From contig NZ_MVID01000031.1 in NCBI RefSeq assembly GCF_002086815.1, forward strand, positions 1 to 64,000: DNA of 64,000 nt, read 5' to 3'. The notes below the pieces were generated by a model. That model was not told where the DNA came from. It saw only the letters and a list, made by a program, of their open reading frames with translations, and searched no databases. This DNA comes from Mycolicibacterium parafortuitum (lineage in GTDB: Bacteria > Actinomycetota > Actinomycetes > Mycobacteriales > Mycobacteriaceae). This document shows positions 35,349-44,361 of this stretch, one piece after another (position 1 is the stretch's first letter; each line of letters starts with the position of its first letter). A program made the position numbers and the translations under genes.

Positions 35349-36635
35349 ATGAGAGTAGTGCTGGCAAGCTGGGGGAGCCGCGGCGAGATCGAGCCGGTGG
35401 CAGCTGTTGCCCGTGAGCTGACGTATCGCGGGCACGATGTCCAGATCGCCGTTCCGCCGGACCTGGTCGAGTTCACGGCGTCGGCCGGTTTGAACGCGGT
35501 CGCATACGGGCCGCACTGGCATCCGTTCAGCGACGCGTACCGGGACTACTGGTCGTCGTTCTTCCGCCAGCCGTGGCGAATTCCGAAGTTGGGCCGGATG
35601 TGGCGAGAGGTCTCCGATCCTCTGATGAAGGCCCGGCCACAGATCAGCGACCGGTTGTGCTCGCTCGCGCAGGGAGCCGACCTGCTGCTCACCGGGATGA
35701 ACTTCGAAGAGACAGCCGCCAATGTCGCCGAGTACCACGACATTCCGCTGGCGACACTGCACTGGTTCCCCTTTCGTCCCAACCGGCATCTGATGCCGTT
35801 CCTGCCGGCGGCGCTGGGAGCGCCCGCGATGATGACGTTCGAATGGCTTTCCTATCTGGGGGCGAAGCGAACTGAGGATGCCCAGCGACGCCGACTGGGG
35901 CTGAAGAAGGTCAACACCCCTTGGCAGGTGCGCATCGCCAGGCGCGGTGCGCTGGAAATCCAGGGCTATGACGAGGTGTGCTTTTCGGGGCTGGCCGACG
36001 AATGGTCGCAGTGGAATGCACAACGCCCCGCGCGCAGGCCGTTCGTCGGGACGCTCGCGCTTGAGCTCGCCACCGACTCCGACGAGGAGGTCCTGTCGTG
36101 GATCGCGGCGGGTGCTCCGCCCGTCTTCTTCGGGTTCGGCAGCATGCCGCTGACGTCGCCTGCCGAGACGATCACGATGATCGCGTCGACCTGTGAGCGG
36201 CTGGGGCAGCGCGCCCTGATCGGTACCGCGGGCGGCGATTTCGGCGATCTGCCGCAGTTCGAGCATGTCAAGGTCGTGGGTGTGGTGAACTTCGCGGCCA
36301 TTTTCCCGGTCTGCGGCGCCGTGGTGCACCACGGCGGGGCTGGTACCACCGCCGCGAGTCTGCGCGCGGGGGTACCCGCGCTGATTTTGTCGATGGACCT
36401 CAACCAGGCGCTCTGGGGCCGGCAGATGAAGAAGCTCGGCGTGGGGTTCACGAGGCTGTTCTCGAGCACGACCGAGGAGTCGCTGCTCGAAGACCTGCGC
36501 CGCATTCTGGCACCCGAGTATGCGGCGGCAGCCCGCGATGTCGCGTCTCGGATGACCAAGCCCTACGAGAGTGCGGTGGTCGCCGCTGATCTGGTCGAGG
36601 AGTATGTCCGTGCGAAATCGGTCGGCTCATCATGA
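35349..36635 (+). CDS. GPL-type GT1 glycosyltransferase (3 of 6)
   Basis: The start at the ATG at 35349 (MRVVLASWGSRGEIEP) aligns with the paralogs; 428 residues. The acceptor domain is followed by EIQGYDEVCFSGL and the donor signature HHGGAGTTAASLRAG near 325. It is the first of three tandem glycosyltransferase genes placed after the nucleotide-sugar genes, 152 bases from the epimerase. One of the three may use the sugar made by that pair. Confidence 0.87.
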   Translation: MRVVLASWGSRGEIEPVAAVARELTYRGHDVQIAVPPDLVEFTASAGLNAVAYGPHWHPFSDAYRDYWSSFFRQPWRIPKLGRMWREVSDPLMKARPQISDRLCSLAQGADLLLTGMNFEETAANVAEYHDIPLATLHWFPFRPNRHLMPFLPAALGAPAMMTFEWLSYLGAKRTEDAQRRRLGLKKVNTPWQVRIARRGALEIQGYDEVCFSGLADEWSQWNAQRPARRPFVGTLALELATDSDEEVLSWIAAGAPPVFFGFGSMPLTSPAETITMIASTCERLGQRALIGTAGGDFGDLPQFEHVKVVGVVNFAAIFPVCGAVVHHGGAGTTAASLRAGVPALILSMDLNQALWGRQMKKLGVGFTRLFSSTTEESLLEDLRRILAPEYAAAARDVASRMTKPYESAVVAADLVEEYVRAKSVGSS

Positions 36636-36708
36636 CGGCTGCCTCGGTGGCGCCTCCGCGCTCTGTGCTGCGGAGTGCATTCGACAAGCGAAAGGCCTCT
36701 GACGGGTC

Positions 36709-37989
36709 ATGAAGTTCGTACTGGCAAGTTGGGGAAGCCGCGGGGAAGTGGAGCCGTGTGCTGCAGTGGGCCGCGAGTTGGTGCGCCGGGGCCACGAGGT
36801 TCGTATGGCTGTTCCGCCGGATCTGGTGAGTTACGCCGCGGCGGCGGTGCCCGAGACCGTCGGGTTCGGTTCGGATCTGCAATCGATGATGGACGCCTAC
36901 CGCGATTTCTGGACGGGATTCTTCCGGCGACCCTGGCAGCTCCGTGAGATGAACAAGCTGCTGCACGAGATGTGGCAACCCCTCAACGAGAGTTGGGGCG
37001 AGATGAGCAGGACGTTGACCACGCTGACCGACGGTGCTGATCTGCTGCTCACCAGCAATGTCGGCTTCGAGGTGCAGGCGGCCAATGTCGCCGAATATCA
37101 GCGGATCCCGCTGGCCACCCTCCACTGGTATCCGATGCGGCCCAATGGCCAGTTGGCACCGTTCCTGCCCGCGCCGCTGGCTCGCTCGGCCATGGCCACC
37201 TACGACTGGCTGTCGCGCGGGGGGTGGGCGAGGAAGGTCGAAGCCGAACAACGCCGTGAACTGGGGTTGCCCAAAGCGGGCGGTCCGTGGCCACAGCGGG
37301 TTGTCGACCGTGACCCGCTGGAGATCCAGGCCTACGACGAGGTGTGCTTCCCCGGTCTGGCTGACGAGTGGTCGACGTGGCGTACCCAGCGTCCGTTCGT
37401 CGGCGCGTTGACACTGGAACTGGACACCGACGCCGACGACGAGGTCGCATCCTGGATCGGCGCGGGCGCTCCGCCGATCTTCTTCGGCTTCGGCAGCATG
37501 CCGGTGGAATCGCCCTCGGAGACGTTGGCGATGATCGCGTCCGCGTGTGCGCGGCTCGGGGAGCGCGCTCTGGTATGTGCCGGTTGGGACGACTTCGGGA
37601 GCATCGACCAGTACGACCACGTCAAGGTGGTGGGTGTGGTGAACTTCGCGGCGATCTTCCCGCTGTGTCGGGCCGTGGTCCACCACGGGGGTTCGGGTAC
37701 GACCGCGTTGGGCTTGCGGGCGGGGGTCCCGACGTTGATCCTGTCGACCGACGCGAACCAGGCTTTGTGGGGATCGCAGATCAAGCGACTCAAAGTCGGT
37801 ACCGGACGGCGATTCTCGGGAGCCGACGAGGAGACGTTGGTGTCCGACCTGAGGACGATCCTGCAACCGCGATACCGCACCCGCGTCCGCGAGCTCTCCA
37901 CCCAGATGACCAAACCCGCCGAGGGAGCAGCGCTGGCGGCCACCCTGGTCGAGGACTTCGCACGATCGAAAACGGTGGGGGCCCGATGA
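36709..37989 (+). CDS. GPL-type GT1 glycosyltransferase (4 of 6)
   Basis: This 426-residue GT-B protein begins MKFVLASWGSRGEVEP, with EIQAYDEVCFPGL and HHGGSGTTALGLRAG near 323. It shares the motif stretch GEVEPCAAVGREL and the LSTDxxQ loop with the next gene, so the pair arose by a recent tandem duplication. The stop overlaps the next start by 4 bases, meaning the two are made together and may act in succession on the same glycan. Confidence 0.88.
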   Translation: MKFVLASWGSRGEVEPCAAVGRELVRRGHEVRMAVPPDLVSYAAAAVPETVGFGSDLQSMMDAYRDFWTGFFRRPWQLREMNKLLHEMWQPLNESWGEMSRTLTTLTDGADLLLTSNVGFEVQAANVAEYQRIPLATLHWYPMRPNGQLAPFLPAPLARSAMATYDWLSRGGWARKVEAEQRRELGLPKAGGPWPQRVVDRDPLEIQAYDEVCFPGLADEWSTWRTQRPFVGALTLELDTDADDEVASWIGAGAPPIFFGFGSMPVESPSETLAMIASACARLGERALVCAGWDDFGSIDQYDHVKVVGVVNFAAIFPLCRAVVHHGGSGTTALGLRAGVPTLILSTDANQALWGSQIKRLKVGTGRRFSGADEETLVSDLRTILQPRYRTRVRELSTQMTKPAEGAALAATLVEDFARSKTVGAR

Positions 37990-39260
37990 GATTCGTCCTG
38001 GCAAGCTGGGGCAGCCGCGGTGAGGTCGAACCGTGTGCAGCGGTCGGGCGCGAGCTACTGCGGCGCGGTCACGAGGTGCAGATGGCGGTCCCACCCGACC
38101 TCATCGACTTCACCGAGTCCGCCGGTATCCCCGCCGTCGCGTACGGTCCCAAACTCCAAGACATCGTGGACGCATACCGCGACTATTGGACATGTCTGTT
38201 CCGCACGCCCTGGAAGATCCGCGAGTTGGTCCGGTTGAACCGCGCCATCTCCACTCCGCGCGCGAGTTGGGCCGGCATGAGTACGACGTTGACGGCACTG
38301 ACCAAAGACGCTGACCTGTTGTTCACGAGTAACCTGGCCTTCGAGCGGCTGGCCTCCAACGTCGCTGAGCATCAAGGCATTCCGCTGGCCACCCTGCACT
38401 GGTTCCCGACCCGTGCCAACGGCCAGGTGCTGCCGTCCATCCCCGCGCCGTTGTTGCGGCGGGCACTCACCGTGTACGAATGGCTGTCGCGGGGCGGTTC
38501 CGAGCGCAAGGTCGACGCCGCGCAGCGCCGCGCGCTGGGCCTGCCGAAGGCCAAGGGGCCGTGGCCCTGGTGGATCGCCGCCCGGGGAGGTCTGGAGATC
38601 CAGGCCTACGACGAAGCCTGTTTCCCCGGCCTGGCGGCCGAATGGGCGAAATGGGGTGACACACGGCCGTTCATCGGCACGTTGACCATGGAACTGCCGA
38701 CCGACGTCGACGAGGAGGTCGCGTCGTGGATCTCCGCGGGGACACCACCGATCTTCTTCGGGTTCGGGAGTATGCCGATAAAATCCCCGGCGGACACCAT
38801 CGCGATGATCGCCGGCGCGTGCGCACAACTCGGCGAGCGGGCTCTGGTCGGCACCGCCGGCGTCGACTTCGAGGACGTCCCTGCCTATGACCACGTCAAG
38901 GTGGTAGGAGCGGTGAACTATGCGACGGTGTTCCCAGCCTGCCGCGCCGTCGTACACCACGGTGGCACGGGTACCACCGCGTTGGGTCTGCGCGCCGGGG
39001 TGCCGACACTGATCCTGTCGACGGACATGCACCAGACGCTTTGGGGAGCTCAGCTCAAGCGACTCAAAGTGGGTGCGGCGCGGCGATTTTCGGCGACGAA
39101 CGAGAAAACCCTGACAGATGACCTGCGCACGATCCTGGCCCCGCGGTACAGCACGAATGTCCGCGAACTGTCGAAGCGGCTGGCCACGCCCGCTGAGAGC
39201 GTGGCCGGTGCGACCGATCTGCTGGAGGAACTCGCGGGCCGCTACGCCCGGACCAGATAG
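37986..39260 (+). CDS. GPL-type GT1 glycosyltransferase (5 of 6)
   Basis: The true start is the ATG at 37986, inside the ATGA overlap; the frame stays open far upstream inside the previous gene, but that part is not coding. The protein has 424 residues, opens MRFVLASWGSRGEVEP, and contains EIQAYDEACFPGL and HHGGTGTTALGLRAG near 323. The 3' end overlaps the convergent methyltransferase gene by 19 bases. Confidence 0.88.
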   Translation: MRFVLASWGSRGEVEPCAAVGRELLRRGHEVQMAVPPDLIDFTESAGIPAVAYGPKLQDIVDAYRDYWTCLFRTPWKIRELVRLNRAISTPRASWAGMSTTLTALTKDADLLFTSNLAFERLASNVAEHQGIPLATLHWFPTRANGQVLPSIPAPLLRRALTVYEWLSRGGSERKVDAAQRRALGLPKAKGPWPWWIAARGGLEIQAYDEACFPGLAAEWAKWGDTRPFIGTLTMELPTDVDEEVASWISAGTPPIFFGFGSMPIKSPADTIAMIAGACAQLGERALVGTAGVDFEDVPAYDHVKVVGAVNYATVFPACRAVVHHGGTGTTALGLRAGVPTLILSTDMHQTLWGAQLKRLKVGAARRFSATNEKTLTDDLRTILAPRYSTNVRELSKRLATPAESVAGATDLLEELAGRYARTR

Positions 39261-40075
39261 CCTCTCGGCGCCCAGGTGAAGCCGAACTTCGCCTCGCGCT
39301 CTTCGTCGTGGATGTAGTCGTTCGGGAATTCCGACTCGTACGCCTCGATGGCTTCGTAGGGCCCAGGCCCCCACCCCGGCGCAACCGGATGCCCGTTGAG
39401 GACGGAGTCCTCGACCACGAGGTAATCGCCGCTCGACAGTATGGGACGCAATGCCTTCATCTCGGCGAGCACATGGTCCTTCGAGTGATCGCTGTCCAGG
39501 ATCGCGAAGATCTTTCCCGGATACTCCTTCTTGAGCGCCCGAATCCGGTCGGCAACCTCGGAGGCGGTGGACGAGGATTCCATGAAGATGACGTCGGGAT
39601 CGCGACGCGCTTCCGGCCGCAGGCGGGAATGGTCGATATCCACCGAAAGAACTTTGAAAGGCTTTCCGATCTCCCTCATCACGCTCGCGAAGAAGAGGGC
39701 CGAACCGCCACAGAAGGTGCCGAACTCGACGACCAACGACGGCTGCTGGTCGTGCAGTACCTCCTGGTAATTCCACATATCGCTGACGGACTTATAGCAC
39801 TCGATTCCCATCCAGGTGGTTTCGTGCCATACCAACTTGTTGAAATACCACTTGTTGTACTCCTCCGGCTCCGCGCCGGTGGACTTGTAGGTATAGAGCG
39901 AGTAGACCTCGGGGTTGTAATAGATCACCCGAAGCCTGTGCAGACGTTCGGCGATCTCGTTGAATGGTTTCGCAATCCGCGTGGCCGCAGTGCTCGAAAT
40001 CCGCCGGGCGGCACCTAGGATATCCGTACCGGACGCCGAACCTGCGCCAGCGTATTCCTCGCTCTGCCAACTCAT
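39242..40075 (-). CDS. CmcI/rhamnosyl O-methyltransferase family protein (copy B)
   Basis: The protein has 277 residues from the ATG at 40075, preceded by AGGA. The motifs are VEFGTFCGGSALFFA, ILDSDHSKDHVLAEMKALRP and VLNGHPVAPGWGPG. It shares most of its core with the copy at 31710 but differs in the N-terminal 60 residues, where substrate selection is expected. The pair could methylate two different positions of one sugar, as Rmt enzymes do in GPLs. The start of the gene faces a short intergenic region with the half-site TTGACGCA. Confidence 0.85.
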   Translation of the reverse strand: MSWQSEEYAGAGSASGTDILGAARRISSTAATRIAKPFNEIAERLHRLRVIYYNPEVYSLYTYKSTGAEPEEYNKWYFNKLVWHETTWMGIECYKSVSDMWNYQEVLHDQQPSLVVEFGTFCGGSALFFASVMREIGKPFKVLSVDIDHSRLRPEARRDPDVIFMESSSTASEVADRIRALKKEYPGKIFAILDSDHSKDHVLAEMKALRPILSSGDYLVVEDSVLNGHPVAPGWGPGPYEAIEAYESEFPNDYIHDEEREAKFGFTWAPRGYLVRA

Positions 40076-40178
40076 TACGACATCCTAACAGTGCCCGAAG
40101 TGGGCAAATCGAGTTTTATGATATTGGGTCCGAACCTGGTCGAACGGACTGTTGCCGAGAATTCCCCGTCGCTCACGC

Positions 40179-40186
40179 TTGACGCA
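40179..40186. promoter_or_regulatory. Half-site TTGACGCA of the locus palindrome
   Basis: An exact left half (8 of 8) of the palindrome consensus. It lies in the 118-base gap between the CmcI copy B start (minus, about 104 bases away) and the end of the epimerase gene. The right half is degraded. Confidence 0.35.
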
Positions 40187-40193
40187 ATCTGCG

Positions 40194-41258
40194 CTAATCC
40201 GGCTGGGTGGCAATCCAATTCAGGAGTGCATTCAGACCGTCTTCGAGGTACCACTTCGGACGCCAATCCAGTTCCTGCATCGCGGAACGGATGTCGCACT
40301 TGGCCGCTCGCACATCGCCGTCCCGAAACTTCCCGACGACGCTGGGTTCGGGCGCACCGCAGAGAGCCGCGGTCATCGTGGCCAGCTCGTGAATGGTGGT
40401 CGGCACACCGGAACCGATGTCCACCCGGCGTGTACCGTCGGCAGGGCGCCGGATCGAGGCGAAAAGTGCATCGACGACGTCGTCGATGAATACGAAGTCC
40501 CGCACGATTCTGCCGTCTTCGTACACCTCCAGGGGAAGGCGCTGGCGCGAAAGGCGGGCGAAGAGCGCGACGATGCCGGTGTACGAATTCGTCAGGGATT
40601 GCCCGGGGCCGTATACGTTCTGCAGGCGCAGAACGCTGAGATTGCTGTCATGAGCCGATGCCCACGCCGCCAGAATGTGTTCCTGGGCGAGTTTGGTCGC
40701 GGCGTAGACGTTGGTCGGTCGCGGCTCTGTCTGTGTGGCCGCGCTCGCGATCGGCGCGGCTTCCTCGCCGGAAGGGCCACGGGGATCCCACTGTCCAGCC
40801 AGCAATTGGGCATGGTCGCGTGGGGACGGATAGAAGACGTGCTCCCCGGCCCTCCATGCGCCCTCGCCGTAGACGGCTCTCGAAGACGCGAGAACGAAAT
40901 GCTCCGGGACGTAGGCCGCCCGACTCAGCGCGTCGAGGAGTTGCGTCGTACCCACCACATTCACCGCACCGTGCCGCGTCGCTTCCGAGAGTGACTGAGC
41001 GGTACCGGTTTCGGCTGCCAAATGCACGATCTGGGAGGGCCGGAACAACCGGAGCACGGCGTCCCAGTCCGGAGCGTGGGTGACGTCGCCGGTGAAGAAG
41101 CGCACCGCCGGTGGAAGGTCCACCGCGACGTGTTGGCCGTGCACCTGTGGATGCAGGATGTCCATCACCGCGACGTCGTAGCCGGCATCGACAAGTCGAC
41201 GCGCAAGCGCGGACCCGATGAATCCCGCCCCGCCACTGATCAGTACGGATGTCGACAT
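40194..41258 (-). CDS. NAD-dependent epimerase/dehydratase or 4-ketoreductase (SDR), deoxysugar pathway
   Basis: The start is the ATG at 41258 (MSTSVLISGGAGFIG) with GGGG seven bases before it; 354 residues. An in-frame start 19 codons upstream has no ribosome site. It is an extended SDR with GGAGFIG at 9-15, SSRAVYGEG near 130 and YxxxK (YAATK) near 185. The C-terminal WRPKWYLEDGLNALLNW is typical of NDP-sugar epimerases and dehydratases. GPL loci carry a similar gene for making the dTDP-6-deoxytalose that goes on D-allo-Thr, and that is the best guess here. The family does not allow a firm choice between epimerase, dehydratase and reductase. Confidence 0.8.
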   Translation of the reverse strand: MSTSVLISGGAGFIGSALARRLVDAGYDVAVMDILHPQVHGQHVAVDLPPAVRFFTGDVTHAPDWDAVLRLFRPSQIVHLAAETGTAQSLSEATRHGAVNVVGTTQLLDALSRAAYVPEHFVLASSRAVYGEGAWRAGEHVFYPSPRDHAQLLAGQWDPRGPSGEEAAPIASAATQTEPRPTNVYAATKLAQEHILAAWASAHDSNLSVLRLQNVYGPGQSLTNSYTGIVALFARLSRQRLPLEVYEDGRIVRDFVFIDDVVDALFASIRRPADGTRRVDIGSGVPTTIHELATMTAALCGAPEPSVVGKFRDGDVRAAKCDIRSAMQELDWRPKWYLEDGLNALLNWIATQPD

Positions 41259-41324
41259 CAGCTGCCCCTTTCGGTTTCCTCTGGAGGAAACGAGGTGACC
41301 TACACGCGATCCCAAGGGTGCGGT

Positions 41325-41376
41325 CCGGGTAATAATACCGGGAGCGTCAATTATAGGGATGCGGGTTCACCCGCAT
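41325..41376. promoter_or_regulatory. Two palindromes and a CGTCAATT half-site in a divergent promoter
   Basis: CCGGGTAATAATACCGGG (41325-41342) is a near-perfect inverted repeat with an ATAA centre. CGTCAATTATAGG follows at 41345-41357 and contains a TATAGG -10-like element. ATGCGGG-TTCA-CCCGCAT (41359-41376) is a perfect 7-bp inverted repeat. They lie between the divergent epimerase and methyltransferase genes. Confidence 0.5.
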
Positions 41377-41426
41377 GCGGAACCAGTCAGCGATGGCGCG
41401 CACGAGCGAGTGAAACAGGGGTGCTG

Positions 41427-42512
41427 ATGGTTGCCAGTGATCGTCGGTCGTCAGACCACACGAACCTGCATCGACTGTGGAGGCTGATCGCCATCGCCAT
41501 GGCGGTCGGTGTGGTTGCGGTCGCACCCATGACGTTGGTGGTGGTCGGGGTGGCGGCTGTCCTGCTCGTGTGCGGACGCATGGTGTACCGCGGTCGAGAC
41601 CGCTTCATCCCGAACCTCTACTCGCGCGACATCTCGGTGTACGAGGCTGCCTATCGCACCTTCATCGCAGACTCGCTCACGTCCCTGCGAGACCGCAAGA
41701 TCCCAGGGCACACCCTTCTGTGGGAGGCGTCGAGGCTGCCGGCTCCGTCGCGAGATACGGCCGACGAGTTGCTGCTCGATCTGGGGGTGTGGATCGGATG
41801 GTCCACAAGGCTCACCGCTGAAGCGTCGGGTCGCAGGGTCTACGGATTCGACACGTTCACCGGGCTTGTCGAAGATTGGCAGATCGATGACCACGTCGTC
41901 ATCAACAGCGGGACGTTCTCCCTGGCGGAACCTCTTGCGCGGCAGCTGATGCGCGATACCGGGGTTGCCCTGGAGGACGGGGTTCCCAGCGCGCTCGGAC
42001 GTGACGTGCAATTCGTCAAGGGAAGTACCTACGACACGCTGGCTCCGTTCCTGGCCGCTCGACCCGACGTGCCGATTCGGCTCTTTCACATGGACCTCGA
42101 CACCTATGAGAGCTGTCTGCATGCGCTGGAGACCTGTAAGGACCGTTTCGTCGAAGGGTCCATCCTCGTCTTCGACGAATACCTGGTCACCAACGGCGAG
42201 ATGCGGGCGTTCTACGAGTTCCAGGAAAAGTACGGACTCGAATGGCGCTACCGCGCCTGGGGTCTGGAAGCCATGGAGATGAACGTCCGCATGGTCAGAT
42301 CGCCCGTCAAACGGCTCTGGTACTACACGGACTGGATCTCCCGGTATTGGTTGAGGGGGGACGGTCGCTTTGTGTGGCAGTTCGTCGACAAGCGATTCTG
42401 GCGCTTCTGGCTGGGTGCGCCGGCAGGGGACATCGCGTTCATGCTCGGTGCCGCGGGCCAGCGCAAGTCTGTGAGCCTGGAGATCACCGGACTGGGTCGG
42501 CTGGGTGAGTAG
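41427..42512 (+). CDS. Membrane-anchored TylF-like methyltransferase (copy A)
   Basis: The protein has 361 residues from the ATG at 41427, which has AGGGG before it. Two hydrophobic helices at about 20-65 (IAIAMAVGVVAVAP, then TLVVVGVAAVLLVCG) form a membrane hairpin ahead of a macrocin-type methyltransferase fold. The SAM loop is DLGVWIGWSTRL, the metal-site strand LFHMDLDTYESC, and LVFDEYLVTNGEMRA follows. The C-terminus (about 290-361) has aromatic segments, WRYRAWGLEAMEMN and KRFWRFWLGAP, that look membrane-associated. Soluble TylF proteins are about 250-270 residues, so the N- and C-terminal parts are additions. Membrane anchoring suggests it acts on a lipid-linked sugar or on the acyl-peptide at the membrane. 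Confidence 0.82.
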   Translation: MVASDRRSSDHTNLHRLWRLIAIAMAVGVVAVAPMTLVVVGVAAVLLVCGRMVYRGRDRFIPNLYSRDISVYEAAYRTFIADSLTSLRDRKIPGHTLLWEASRLPAPSRDTADELLLDLGVWIGWSTRLTAEASGRRVYGFDTFTGLVEDWQIDDHVVINSGTFSLAEPLARQLMRDTGVALEDGVPSALGRDVQFVKGSTYDTLAPFLAARPDVPIRLFHMDLDTYESCLHALETCKDRFVEGSILVFDEYLVTNGEMRAFYEFQEKYGLEWRYRAWGLEAMEMNVRMVRSPVKRLWYYTDWISRYWLRGDGRFVWQFVDKRFWRFWLGAPAGDIAFMLGAAGQRKSVSLEITGLGRLGE

Positions 42513-42644
42513 TGATCGACGTGCCACGCGCTGACGCGCGGAGCGCCCGACCAACAATTTTCACATCCGTCAGTATCTGGGCTCGAGTGGGCCAAAATTC
42601 CGGCTCGACGCCCTAGTCTGCTAGCCGAGAGCTTGGAGGAAACG

Positions 42645-43772
42645 GTGAGCGTAGTCGACGGACACACAGCGGACCGCACGAGAAAGCGGCCCGTCGATCG
42701 GACCACGCTCCATCGCGTGTGGCACGCGCTGCTGGCGGTGATCGTGCTCGCGATCGCCACGCTGTGCTACTTCTTCCCGGTCCTGCTGGCCGTGCTCGGC
42801 GGCCTTGCGCTGCTGCTCGGCTGTGCCCGGCTGATCTACCGGGGCCGCGACCGCTACATCCCCAACCTGTATGCCCGCGACACCCGGGTCTACGAGGACG
42901 AGTACCGCGGGTTCATCCGGCAGACGATGGAGAGTCTGCGACGGTGTAAGACACGCGATCACGTGCTGTTGCGCGAGGCGGCGCAGCTGCCGCCGCCGTC
43001 GCGCGAGGACCCCGAGGAACTACTCCTCGACCTGGGGGTGTGGATCGGATGGTCGACCCGCCTGGCCGCCGACGCCAGCGGCAGGCAGGTGTATGGATTC
43101 GACACTTTCGAGGGTCTGGTCGAGGACTGGCAGGTCGACGACCAACTCGTCATCAAGCGCGGAACCTTCTCGCTGACCGAGCCACTCGCGCAGCGCTTCA
43201 TCGCCGACACCGGCGTGACCCTGCAAGACGGTCTGCCGCCGGCGTTGGGCCGCAAGGTCGAGTTCATCAAGGGGATGACCTACGACACGCTGGCGCCGTT
43301 CCTCGCCGAGCGGCCGGATGCGCCGATCACGTTGTTCCACATGGATCTCGACACCTACGAGAGTTGCCTGCACGCACTGGAGACCTGCAAGGACCGCTTC
43401 GTCGAAGGATCCGTCCTGGTCTTCGACGAGTACCTGGTGACCAACGGCGAGATGCGCGCGTTCTACGAATTTCAGCGCAAGTACGGGCTGCAGTGGCGCT
43501 ACCGCGCGTGGGGCTTGGAGATCTGGGAGATGAACGTCGAGATGGTCACCTCCCGCTGGAAGCGTTTCGCGTACTACCTGATCCTGATCACCGGGTACTG
43601 GAGCCTCGGAGACGGGCGGTACGTGTGGGCGTTCTTCGACAAGCGGTTCTGGCGGTTCTGGCTGGGCGCTCCGCTCGGCGACATCGCGTTCATGCTCGGC
43701 GCCGCGGGTCAGCGCAAGTCTGTGAGCCTGGAGATCACCGGGCTCGGTGCGCTCGGCGCTGACGGCCGATAG
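42645..43772 (+). CDS. Membrane-anchored TylF-like methyltransferase (copy B)
   Basis: This 375-residue paralog starts at the GTG at 42645, five bases after GGAGG. It has the same plan: N-terminal hairpin at about 25-65, DLGVWIGWSTRLAADASG, LFHMDLDTYESCLHALETCK and a C-terminal tail ending in GAAGQRKSVSLEITGLG, which is almost identical in copy A. The closely matching tail and core indicate a tandem duplication. The gap between the genes contains CACATCCGTCAGTATCTGG (42563-42581), which resembles the locus half-site, so each copy may have its own promoter. Confidence 0.82.
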   Translation: MSVVDGHTADRTRKRPVDRTTLHRVWHALLAVIVLAIATLCYFFPVLLAVLGGLALLLGCARLIYRGRDRYIPNLYARDTRVYEDEYRGFIRQTMESLRRCKTRDHVLLREAAQLPPPSREDPEELLLDLGVWIGWSTRLAADASGRQVYGFDTFEGLVEDWQVDDQLVIKRGTFSLTEPLAQRFIADTGVTLQDGLPPALGRKVEFIKGMTYDTLAPFLAERPDAPITLFHMDLDTYESCLHALETCKDRFVEGSVLVFDEYLVTNGEMRAFYEFQRKYGLQWRYRAWGLEIWEMNVEMVTSRWKRFAYYLILITGYWSLGDGRYVWAFFDKRFWRFWLGAPLGDIAFMLGAAGQRKSVSLEITGLGALGADGR

Positions 43773-43781
43773 CCTACGGCG

Positions 43782-44282
43782 TCAACGGTTCTCGTCGATC
43801 CAGGTGGTGGTGAAATCCATCACCGACGGGATGTTTCTGGCGAGGTCGGTTCCGATGGCCTTCTCCAGATTCCCCGCCATCAGCGGGATCTTGACCTCGA
43901 CGCGGCCGTCGAACCGCAGCGCGGAACCGGTGGCGGTCGGCTCGAGTCTCGTGGTGGCGTCGCACGATCCCAGCCCGCCCGAGACCGACACCGCGATGTG
44001 GCCCGCGACCACCTGTTCCCTCGGCGTCCAGGTCTCCTGGTAGCGCATCGTCACGTCACCGGGCAGGAGTCTGGCCACCATCCCCGGCAGCAGCTGACGG
44101 CCGACGTCGAGGGTGTAGCGCACCACGATCGTGCCGTCGTCGCCGACATCGAGATCGTCGAGGGTCGTCACGGCCTCGCTCGTGGCGAGCCGATCCCGCC
44201 AGTAGTCCTCGCTGCCGAACGCGGCGTGGATCTCATCGACCGGAGCCGTAGAGTCTGCCGAACCGGTGAACGCTCGTGCCAT
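43782..44282 (-). CDS. DUF2505 family protein (SRPBCC-like)
   Basis: This 166-residue protein without membrane segments matches the actinobacterial DUF2505 pattern: MARAFTGSADSTAPVDEIHAAF at the start (hydrophobic-ligand-binding START/SRPBCC fold) and an amphipathic C-terminal helix, GTDLARNIPSVMDFTTTWI. Members bind or carry hydrophobic ligands, but no reaction is known. It is antisense to the surrounding methyltransferase genes and may be a general housekeeping gene that sits here by chance, or a lipid-binding helper. Confidence 0.8.
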   Translation of the reverse strand: MARAFTGSADSTAPVDEIHAAFGSEDYWRDRLATSEAVTTLDDLDVGDDGTIVVRYTLDVGRQLLPGMVARLLPGDVTMRYQETWTPREQVVAGHIAVSVSGGLGSCDATTRLEPTATGSALRFDGRVEVKIPLMAGNLEKAIGTDLARNIPSVMDFTTTWIDENR

Positions 44283-44335
44283 CGGTGCCTCTTTTCTTGA
44301 AGTCAGCCGCAGTTGGCGTGTTTTATGAACAGGAT

Positions 44336-44348
44336 CGTCAATTTACGG
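44336..44348. promoter_or_regulatory. CGTCAATTTACGG element, second exact copy
   Basis: The 13-base string is identical to bases 22003-22015 in front of the ABC exporter. It lies 14 bases before the GTG of the methyltransferase gene at 44362. Related CGTCAAT strings occur at 41345 and 46699. Confidence 0.45.
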
Positions 44349-44361
44349 GCAGGATCGTCGC

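Noticed and set aside
37368..37985. N-terminal extension of the fifth glycosyltransferase
   Set aside because: The in-frame open stretch lies inside the preceding glycosyltransferase gene in another frame and is Arg/Gly-rich. The coupled ATG at 37986 fits the paralogs.
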